A stretch of DNA of 64,000 bases from JAOUEA01 sp963821925 (GTDB taxonomy: Bacteria > Actinomycetota > UBA4738 > HRBIN12). Position numbers and translations under genes: made by a program. The stretch lies in contig CAWGFO010000001.1 of NCBI GenBank assembly GCA_963821925.1, forward strand, positions 62,001 to 126,000. Reading direction: 5' to 3'. The notes below the pieces were generated by a model. That model did not search any database and was not told the origin of the DNA. It was given only the letters and a program-made list of their open reading frames with translations. Below are positions 52,508 through 58,785 of this stretch, piece by piece (within the stretch, counting starts at the first letter, position 1; the number at the start of each line of letters is the position of its first letter).

Positions 52508-53746
52508 ATGCCGAACCGCGCGCGCGCCTCCGCGCGCCGGACCTTCCCCGCGGTCGTCCTGGCCCTCGTGGTCGGGCTCGTGGCGCTGGTGCTGCTGCAG
52601 CCCGACGCGCCGCCCGTGACCCATACCCGCGCCGAGGGCGCGACGGCCGACGCCGATGGTGGCGCAGACACCCACGCGAAGGCCGAGCCGGCGCCGGCCT
52701 CCCCACCCGCCTACCTCGCGTGGATCCCAGGCGGGTTCCCGCCGGGGTTCCGGGACCACGTCCGCACCGCCGACCGGCTCGCCGCCACCGTGGTGGTGGC
52801 AGGTGACACGCGGTGGCTGACCGCCTCGCACGACGCATCCGGAGCGGTCGTGGACCATCCGATGCCGCCCCTGGCGATCCCGATCGACGCGTTCGCGGTG
52901 AACCCGGTCGAGTACGCGCCCTTCCTGCCCGACGGGCTCCGAGACGAGATCACAGGAGCGCTGAACGCGGGCGAGGGCGTGCTCGGCGCGCGCTCGGCGA
53001 AGCTCCGCGGACTCGGCGTCGGCGGCTCGCTCACCTTCGGCCGTCAGCAGGTCCGCGTCGGCGCCATCGTGCCCGACGAGACGATCGGGTGGAGCGAGCT
53101 CCTCGTCTCCCGGCAGGAGGGCGAGCGCCTCGGCATCGTCGACGACCGCTACCTCCTGGCGCAGCCGGCCGACGCGATCACGGAGGGTGGCTGGGAGCGA
53201 CTGGTGGCCGGGCTGCTTCCCGACGGCACGCCGATCCGAACCGTGGCACCCGGCGGCTCCACGTACATGCGCGTCGCGAGCGGGGTGAACCCGCCGATCG
53301 TCATGAAGCAGCGTTTCGGGGAGTTCGCGGCGCGGGTCGATGCCGACAACCCCGCGTACCTCACGATCGACCCGCGGTGGGTGACCATGCACCTGGCCAC
53401 CAGGTCGGTCCCGCTGCTCGGGCGCGTGACCTGCAACGTCGCGTTCTTCCCGCCGCTCGTGCACGCCCTTCGCCAGGTGGAGCGCGAGGGCCTGGGCAGC
53501 CTGATCCACTCGACCGCAGGGTGCTTCAACGCGCGGACGGTGGCCCGCGATCCGACCGCGCCCCCGTCGGATCACGCGTACGGCGCGGCGATCGACATCA
53601 ACGCCCCGGAGAACGCCTACGGGGCCACCCCAACGATGGACGAGCGGATCGTCGCGATCTTCGAGCGGTGGGGATTCCGGTGGGGCGGGGACTTCCTGAT
53701 CCCCGACGGGATGCACTTCGAGTACGGCACGCCGGCGTCGGGCTGA
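52508..53746 (+). CDS. Membrane-anchored M15 family peptidase (D,D-carboxypeptidase-like)
   Basis: A 412-aa exported zinc peptidase. One N-terminal helix (FPAVVLALVVGLVALVLLQ, about 13-31) and a Pro/Ala linker anchor it outside. The C-terminal VanY/M15 domain has the zinc ligands in SDHAYGAAIDINAPENAYG and PDGMHFEYG, preceded by STAGCFNARTV. The ~200-residue middle domain is not recognised. Likely substrate: peptidoglycan stem peptides. It is divergent from ssd. Confidence 0.82.
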   Translation: MPNRARASARRTFPAVVLALVVGLVALVLLQPDAPPVTHTRAEGATADADGGADTHAKAEPAPASPPAYLAWIPGGFPPGFRDHVRTADRLAATVVVAGDTRWLTASHDASGAVVDHPMPPLAIPIDAFAVNPVEYAPFLPDGLRDEITGALNAGEGVLGARSAKLRGLGVGGSLTFGRQQVRVGAIVPDETIGWSELLVSRQEGERLGIVDDRYLLAQPADAITEGGWERLVAGLLPDGTPIRTVAPGGSTYMRVASGVNPPIVMKQRFGEFAARVDADNPAYLTIDPRWVTMHLATRSVPLLGRVTCNVAFFPPLVHALRQVEREGLGSLIHSTAGCFNARTVARDPTAPPSDHAYGAAIDINAPENAYGATPTMDERIVAIFERWGFRWGGDFLIPDGMHFEYGTPASG

Positions 53747-53858
53747 GGAGCTACCGGGCCGACCGGCCCCCCCGTGGCCCGGTGGTCCCGGGACCCCCGA
53801 CCCGAGCACGGGGGGTGCGCCGGGCGCACGCTACCGGTGAGCACGAAGGAGGTGCGCC

Positions 53859-54491
53859 ATGGTCGGTACCGCGATGAAGGTCGACTTGAAACGCCAGCTG
53901 GGCGACCTGTATCGCGCGCACGCCGAGCCCGCCCTGGTCGAGGTCCCACCGATGCGGTTCCTCATGATCGACGGACACGGCGATCCGAACGGCTCCGCCA
54001 CGTTCCAGGAAGCGGTGCAGGCCCTGTACGCCGTGTCCTACGGCCTGAAGTTCCGGGTCCGCGGGATGGAGCACGGCATCGAGTACGCCGTGATGCCGCT
54101 CGAAGGCCTCTGGTGGATCCCGAACGCGCGGGTATGGGACTTCGACGACAAGTCCGACTGGGACTGGACCCTGATGATCATGCAGCCCGAGGTCATCACC
54201 GACGAGCTCGTCCGCGAGATCCTCGACCAGACCGCCGCGAAGCAGGAGCTCGTGGCGCTCGACCGGCTGCGCTTCGAGACGTTCGCCGAGGGCACGGCGG
54301 CCCAGGCGCTGCACACCGGCCCGTGGGGGGCCGAGCGCGCCACCCTCGAACGCCTGTACGCGTTCGTGAAGACCGCGGGCTACCTGCCCACCGGCAAGCA
54401 CCACGAGATCTACCTGAGCGACCCCGCGCGCACCGCGCCCGAGCGCATGCGCACGATCGTCCGGCACCCGGTCTACCGACGCGAGACCTGA
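53859..54491 (+). CDS. GyrI-like small-molecule-binding domain protein
   Basis: A 210-aa cytosolic protein. The GyrI/SOUL-like fold is suggested by EVPPMRFLMIDGHGDPNGSA, YAVSYGLKFRVRGM, GLWWIPNARVWDFD and the C-terminal HEIYLSDPARTAPERMRTIV, which match stand-alone GyrI-like proteins that bind or hydrolyse small molecules. ATG 53859 has a strong AAGGAGG 6-12 nt upstream. No regulator domain is attached. Confidence 0.8.
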   Translation: MVGTAMKVDLKRQLGDLYRAHAEPALVEVPPMRFLMIDGHGDPNGSATFQEAVQALYAVSYGLKFRVRGMEHGIEYAVMPLEGLWWIPNARVWDFDDKSDWDWTLMIMQPEVITDELVREILDQTAAKQELVALDRLRFETFAEGTAAQALHTGPWGAERATLERLYAFVKTAGYLPTGKHHEIYLSDPARTAPERMRTIVRHPVYRRET

Positions 54492-54497
54492 CCTCGA

Positions 54498-54503
54498 TAG
54501 GCT
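54498..54503 (+). promoter_or_regulatory. -10 box TAGGCT of the methyltransferase gene at 54510
   Basis: TAGGCT ends 6 nt before GTG 54510: leaderless pattern. Confidence 0.5.
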
Positions 54504-54509
54504 CGCGGC

Positions 54510-55274
54510 GTGAACGATGATGGCGCGCCGCGCCTGTACGCGGACTTCGCGGACTGGTTCCACCTCCTGACGGCGCCCGCCGACTACGCGGCGGGCGCTG
54601 CGCATGCCCTCCGCGTCTTCACCGAGGCGCTGGGCGAACGGCCGGCCACGATCCTCGAGCTCGGGTCCGGAGGCGGCAACCACGCCTCGCACATGAAGGC
54701 GCACGCGACGCTCACGCTGACCGACCGGTCCCCAGAGATGCTCACGCTCAGCCGCACGATCAACCCCGAGTGCGAGCACGTCGAGGGCGACATGCGGACG
54801 CTCCGACTCGGACGCACGTTCGACGCCGTGTTCGCCCACGACGCGATCTCGTACCTCACGACCGTGGACGATCTTCGTGCGGCGCTCGGAACCGCGCTCG
54901 GCCACCTGCGGCCCGGCGGCGCCGCGATCTTCGAGCCCGACCACGTGCGCGAGACCTACGCCGACGCGACCGAGCACGGCGGCCACGACGGCGGGCCGGG
55001 CGACGGACGGTCGCTCCGCTATCTGCAGTGGCGCTGGGACCCGGATCCCCGCGACGACTGGTACCTGGACGACTTCGCGTATCTGCTGAGGGAGGCCGAC
55101 GGCGGCACCCGCGTCGTGCAGGACCGCCACCGCCTCGGGATGTTCCCTCGCGCCACGTGGTTCCGTCTGTTCGACGAGGTCGGGTTCGCCGAGGCGCGCT
55201 CGTGCGGCACCGGCTACGAGGATGGAGACGTCGGCGCAGAGGGGTTCCTGGCCGTGAAGGGCAACATCCCGTAA
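54510..55274 (+). CDS. Class I SAM-dependent methyltransferase
   Basis: A 254-aa methyltransferase. Motif I ATILELGSGGGNHASHMKAH (about 49-68), motif II LTLTDRSPEMLTLSRTINP, the acidic EGDMRTLRLGRTFDAVFAHD and post-motif LGHLRPGGAAIFEPDHVRET. Substrate unknown. GTG 54510 is chosen from the TAGGCT position and the length of the fold. The ubiquitin-like gene downstream has its own promoter. Confidence 0.85.
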   Translation: MNDDGAPRLYADFADWFHLLTAPADYAAGAAHALRVFTEALGERPATILELGSGGGNHASHMKAHATLTLTDRSPEMLTLSRTINPECEHVEGDMRTLRLGRTFDAVFAHDAISYLTTVDDLRAALGTALGHLRPGGAAIFEPDHVRETYADATEHGGHDGGPGDGRSLRYLQWRWDPDPRDDWYLDDFAYLLREADGGTRVVQDRHRLGMFPRATWFRLFDEVGFAEARSCGTGYEDGDVGAEGFLAVKGNIP

Positions 55275-55296
55275 CGCGCCTGTCGCTGGACGAAGG

Positions 55297-55302
55297 TAGG
55301 CT
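55297..55302 (+). promoter_or_regulatory. -10 box TAGGCT of the ubiquitin-like protein gene
   Basis: TAGGCT ends 6 nt before ATG 55309: leaderless pattern. Confidence 0.5.
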
Positions 55303-55308
55303 CGCCCG

Positions 55309-55575
55309 ATGGCGGTCGTCACGCTGCGCGCGCCGCTGCGGGACCGTGCCGGGGGCCAGGCCAACCACGACCTCCCCGGCACGACCGTGGGCGAGGTCCT
55401 TCGCGAGCTGGAACGACGCCACCCGAAGGTGACCGGCTGGATCCTCGACGAGCAGGGGCGGGTCCGGCCGCACGTGAACGTGTTCGTGAACGGAGAACGC
55501 ACGAGGGAGGATGCGGCCGTCGCGCCCGACGACACGCTGCAGGTCCTCCCGTCGATCTCAGGGGGGTACGCATGA
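55309..55575 (+). CDS. MoaD/ThiS-type ubiquitin-like protein
   Basis: An 88-aa beta-grasp protein. It has VVTLRAPLRDRAGGQANHDL, TTVGEVLRELERRHPKVTGW and the C-terminal HVNVFVNGERTREDAAVAPD, ending LPSISGGYA. The diglycine is followed by Tyr-Ala, so adenylation would need removal of two residues. Similar genes are often found next to BNR-repeat genes in actinobacteria, as here (ATGA overlap). No E1-like MoeB gene is nearby. Role, as a sulfur carrier or protein modifier, is open. Confidence 0.82.
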   Translation: MAVVTLRAPLRDRAGGQANHDLPGTTVGEVLRELERRHPKVTGWILDEQGRVRPHVNVFVNGERTREDAAVAPDDTLQVLPSISGGYA

Positions 55576-56644
55576 CCGAGCTGTTGGTCGGAACGAAGAA
55601 GGGGCTGTTCGTCCTCGAGGGCGATCCGTCGACGGGTGAGCCGTTCGCGATCGCGACGCGCGCGTTCGCGGGCGACGTCGTGGAGTACGCGATCCGCGAT
55701 CGCCGCACCGGCCGGTACTTCGCCGGCGTCACGAGCGGGTTCTACGGCCCGCGCGTGATGTTCACCGACGACCCCGCCGGCGAGTGGCAGCAGGGGGAAG
55801 GGCCGGCGTTCCCCGAAGGCTCCGACACGTCGCTCGAACGGGTGTGGCGGATCGAGCCGGGTGTGGCCGACGGCGTCCTCTATGCAGGCGTGGCTCCGGC
55901 CGCGCTCTTCACCAGCACCGACGACGGCGAGCACTGGGAGCTGAACGAGCCGCTGTGGAAGGAGCGGCTCGCGGGCGAGTGGAACCCGGGGGCCGGCGGG
56001 CTGGCGCTGCACTCGATCTGCACGTGGCCCGGCAAGCCCGACACGCTCGCCGTCGGCGTGAGCGCCGCCGGCGTGTGGATCACCGAGGACGGCGGCGCAG
56101 TCGTGGCGCACCGGGTACACGGGCCTGGTGCCCGAGTACGTGCCCGAGGAGCAGCGCGAGAGAACGAACGCGCTGTGCGTGCACAACATGCATCCGTGCG
56201 CCGCTTCGACCGGAACGCCTGTTCATGCAGTTCCATGGCAACGTCTACCGCAGCGATGACGAGGGCGGCAGCTGGACGTCGATCCGCGAGGGGCTCCCGA
56301 GCGGCTTCGGGTTCCCGCTGGTGATCGATCCCGCCGACCCCGACTGCGCGTACGTCGTGCCGCTCGTGGCCGATGTCGACCGCGTCACGCCCGAGGGCAA
56401 GCTCCGCGTCCACCGCACGCGCGACGCGGGCGCGACCTGGGCCCCGTTGGGCGACGGGCTCCCCTCGAACGAGGCCTACCTGACGGTGCTCCGCCAGGCG
56501 TTCGGCTCGACCGGCGAGGGCGCGAGCCAGGAGCTGTACGTGGGCGCGACGAGCGGCGACGTCTGGGGCTCGGGCGACGCCGGCGAGCACTGGTTCGCGG
56601 CGCACGAGCGCCTGGCGCCGGTCACGAGCGTGCGCGTGGCGTGA
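55572..56644 (+). pseudogene. BNR/sialidase-fold beta-propeller protein, frameshifted
   Basis: Encodes a ~355-aa WD40/BNR-like propeller in three successive frames. Frame 1 runs from ATG 55572 (TELLVGTKKGLFVLEGDP) to about 56095 (GVWITEDGG). Frame 2 continues as TGYTGLVPEYVPEEQRERTN to about 56200. Frame 3 runs from RPERLFMQFHGNVYRSDDEG to TGA 56644. Each shift is a net +1 base. There are no internal stops or other damage, so sequencing error is as likely as a true pseudogene. It starts within the stop of the ubiquitin-like gene. Confidence 0.75.
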
Positions 56645-56730
56645 CGGCGACGGCCGCCGCGCCCCGTCGTAGGCGTATCGGCCCACATCGGAACGGCACC
56701 CGTGTCAGACCCGCGTGTCATCGTGTCGCC

Positions 56731-56979
56731 ATGGCACAGGTGATCTCACTCGACGAGTACCGGGCCCGCCGGAACCCTGGGGCGGCCTCGATCGAGCGGC
56801 TCGACCACGCGGTGGCGCGGCTCGATCCGCTCGTCCGCGACCGCACGGGACGCCTGACCCCGTCGGTCGAGCGCGAGCTCGCCCAGATCGCCCGTTCGGT
56901 CTCGGCCGGCCTCCCCCGAGAGGCCGCGGAGCGCGCGGAACGACTCGCCGACCTGCTGGAACACCCGGCGGCGCTGTAG
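56731..56979 (+). CDS. Small hypothetical protein
   Basis: An 82-aa soluble, helical protein: MAQVISLDEYRARRNPGAAS, two amphipathic helices, ending ERLADLLEHPAAL. The AQVISLDEYR opening recalls small actinobacterial proteins of unknown function. ATG 56731 was chosen because upstream in-frame sequence is Arg/Pro-rich and not protein-like. No ribosome site is obvious. Confidence 0.55.
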   Translation: MAQVISLDEYRARRNPGAASIERLDHAVARLDPLVRDRTGRLTPSVERELAQIARSVSAGLPREAAERAERLADLLEHPAAL

Positions 56980-57191
56980 CCCCGCGCCCCGAACCCGGGC
57001 ATAGATGCGAGGGAAGCAGGTATCAAGCGTCTCGTCTGCACGTGCTCGGGAGCCGGGGAACCAACCGCCCCCAGGTCCTGAGCATGCCTCCCGCGGCATG
57101 ACTCGCGCGTGGGTTCTGCTTCCCTCGCGGGTACCTCGCGGCACCCGACTCGAACTTACACCCGCCCCGCGAGGCGCCGCAAACCCCGCGG
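56980..57191. other. Convergent intergenic region with strong secondary structure
   Basis: A 212-bp gap between two convergent genes, with no credible ORF. It contains the nested structure at 57007-57128 and a second 8-bp inverted repeat CCTCGCGG/CCGCGAGG enclosing ~28 nt at about 57134-57177. It may act as a bidirectional terminator or host a small RNA. Confidence 0.5.
57007..57128. ncRNA. Candidate structured RNA, unknown family
   Basis: A 13-bp closing stem (GCGAGGGAAGCAG at 57007-57019 with its complement at 57116-57128) encloses two further hairpins. One is GCUCGGGA...UCCUGAGC with an inner GGGG/CCCC; the other is CAUGCC-UCCCGC-GGCAUG. The multi-branched shape resembles a small RNA or riboswitch, but I recognise no family and cannot tell the strand. 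Confidence 0.3.
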
Positions 57192-57995
57192 TCAGGCGCC
57201 GTCGTGGCGGCCGACCCGTGACCGCGCGATGACCCACACGAGCACCGCGGCCACCGCCACCGCGCCGACCGCGGCCGCGATCGAGGGCCGTGGCGGCGGC
57301 ACCGCCTGACGGAGGCGGGTACGCAGGCGGACCGGCCGGCGGAAGTCGCGGATCTGCCACCCGCGCTCCTCGGCCTCGCGACGGAGCTCCTTGTCGGCGT
57401 TGACCGCCACCGGGTTGCCGACCGCGTCGAGCATCGGGAGGTCGGTGATCGAGTCGCTGTACGCGTAGGACCCCTCGAGGTCGATCCCCGCTCGCTCGGC
57501 GAGGCTGCGGATCGCCTCGGCCTTCTGTTCCCCGTACGCATAGAACTCGAGCTCACCGGTGTAGAGGCCCGCGTCGTCGACCCCGGGCCGTGTCGCGATC
57601 ACGCCGTTCACCCCGAAGTGCCGGGCGAGCGGGCGCACGACCTCTTCGGGCGAGGACGACACGATGTAGATCCGACGGCCCTCGCTCCGGTGCAGGGCCA
57701 TCAGGTCGAGGGCCTCCTGGTACACGTACGGGTCGATCACCTCGAAGATGACCTCTTCGACGAGGCGCTCGATCTGCCCCCGGTCCCACCCGCGCGTGAG
57801 GCTGAGCATGCCTTCCTTCAGCTGCTCCATCTTGTTCTCGTCCGCCCCCACGAGCAGGTAGACGAGCTGAGCGTAGGCTCCCCGGAGGAGCTGCGACCTC
57901 GTGACCATCCCGGCCCGGAACAGCGGCCGCGAGAGGGCGAGCGACGACGATCGCGAGATGATCGTCTTGTCCAGATCGAAGAACGCCGCCTGCAT
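57192..57995 (-). CDS. HAD-IB family hydrolase (SerB-like) with C-terminal membrane helix
   Basis: A 267-aa phosphatase-like protein. Catalytic AAFFDLDKTII at the N-terminus (nucleophile and acid Asp), motif II IYIVSSSPEEV, motif IV YAYSDSITDLPMLDAVGNPV. A basic linker precedes the hydrophobic C-terminal helix VGAVAVAAVLVWVIA. It resembles the Rv3661 family next to ssd in mycobacteria. ATG 57995 is preferred over 58004 because TAGGAT lies 7 nt upstream of it and overlaps the other ATG. Confidence 0.85.
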   Translation of the reverse strand: MQAAFFDLDKTIISRSSSLALSRPLFRAGMVTRSQLLRGAYAQLVYLLVGADENKMEQLKEGMLSLTRGWDRGQIERLVEEVIFEVIDPYVYQEALDLMALHRSEGRRIYIVSSSPEEVVRPLARHFGVNGVIATRPGVDDAGLYTGELEFYAYGEQKAEAIRSLAERAGIDLEGSYAYSDSITDLPMLDAVGNPVAVNADKELRREAEERGWQIRDFRRPVRLRTRLRQAVPPPRPSIAAAVGAVAVAAVLVWVIARSRVGRHDGA

Positions 57996-58002
57996 CGTCT
58001 CC

Positions 58003-58008
58003 ATCCTA
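58003..58008 (-). promoter_or_regulatory. -10 box TAGGAT of the HAD-IB gene
   Basis: Minus-strand TAGGAT ends 7 nt before ATG 57995: leaderless pattern, and it decides the start. Confidence 0.45.
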
Positions 58009-58045
58009 CGGTCGGCTCCCGACGCGTCCGGGACGCGCCCCCGCC

Positions 58046-58591
58046 TTATCGGCGGATCCTCCCCGACGATGAACGGAACCTCGCCAGCCAGGCGAGCTCG
58101 GCCTCGGCGAGCGCGCGCTGACGGTCGAGCATGGCGTCGCTGAGCACACGGCCCGGCCCACCCTGGCCGGCGGTTCGCTCCCGCTCGGCGGCCAGAGCGT
58201 CGAGCAGGTCGCGGAGGGCGAGCTCCCGCGAGGCGATCGCCTCCTTCGCCTGCGGCGCGCTCAGCCGGTCAGAGAATCCCAGGGCGAGCCCGGCGTCGGT
58301 CTCGTACGGCGCCAGCTCGCCGAACCGCTCCGCGAGCCCCTCGCCCAAGCGCGCCCGGCCCGACCGCGTGATGCGGTAGACGCGCCGGTCCGGGCCCTCG
58401 CGACCAACGTGCGAACGCCCGGCGATCAGCCCGCGGGCCTCGAGCCGGTGCAGGGTCTGGTAGACGGAGGCCTTCCCGACCTCGACCCAGAAGCCCATGC
58501 TGCGGGCACGGAACCGTTCGAGCAGGTCGTACCCGTGCATCGGTTCCTCTGCCAGCAACCCGAGGACGACGACCTCGACCTTGGGCACCAT
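58046..58591 (-). CDS. PadR family transcriptional regulator
   Basis: A 181-aa repressor-type regulator. The winged helix spans ~1-85: VVVLGLLAEEPMHGYDLLERF, GKASVYQTLHRLEARGLIAG, then RRVYRITRSGRARL, the PadR signature. The C-terminal helical domain (90-181) resembles the Vir/PadR subfamily-2 dimer domain. ATG 58591 lies just downstream of a strong palindrome, so autoregulation is likely. It is divergent from the secreted phosphoesterase gene, which may be a target. Confidence 0.88.
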   Translation of the reverse strand: MVPKVEVVVLGLLAEEPMHGYDLLERFRARSMGFWVEVGKASVYQTLHRLEARGLIAGRSHVGREGPDRRVYRITRSGRARLGEGLAERFGELAPYETDAGLALGFSDRLSAPQAKEAIASRELALRDLLDALAAERERTAGQGGPGRVLSDAMLDRQRALAEAELAWLARFRSSSGRIRR

Positions 58592-58605
58592 CGCGTTTCC
58601 CTTCG

Positions 58606-58624
58606 CTAGTCTGCTATGGACTAG
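58606..58624. promoter_or_regulatory. Palindromic operator candidate for PadR
   Basis: CTAGTC-N7-GACTAG, a perfect 19-bp inverted repeat, 14 nt upstream of the padR ATG. A minus-strand TATCCT (58630-58625) adjoins it and could be the -10 box, so a bound repressor would block transcription. Confidence 0.55.
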
Positions 58625-58703
58625 AGGATAGCCCATGGCGGTGCGCAGCGAACGGCGACGCTATCGGCCCCCGATCCCGACATAGGCCGAAGGTCTACTT
58701 GCC

Positions 58704-58776
58704 ACTACGGACAACGACGAGGAAGCTGTAGGTCGTTCAGCCTGAGGCTGATGCCTCGACCCCCGACGTCCGTAGG
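58704..58776 (+). promoter_or_regulatory. Structured leader of the phosphoesterase gene covering its ribosome site
   Basis: CTACGGAC (58704-58711) pairs with GTCCGTAG (58768-58775), and the second arm runs into the AGGAGG before GTG 58786. Inside are AACGAC/GTCGTT and two mutually exclusive hairpins (CAGCC-TGA-GGCTG and GAGGC-TGAT-GCCTC). Alternative folding near a ribosome site suggests translational control; no riboswitch class is recognised. Confidence 0.35.
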
Positions 58777-58785
58777 AGGACGCAC

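Noticed and set aside
55572..56324. The first part of the frameshifted BNR gene as a complete protein with an Arg-rich tail
   Set aside because: The tail after about 56095 is not domain-like, and the propeller clearly continues in other frames to 56644.
57030..57080. Cyclic di-AMP (ydaO) riboswitch
   Set aside because: Only one segment is similar; the conserved GGTGAAUC-type element and the other pairing regions are missing, and the location is 3' of both genes.
57134..57177. Possible tRNA or tmRNA end because of AGTTCGAGT on the minus strand
   Set aside because: The flanking bases do not form a T stem, and no D or anticodon arm can be drawn.
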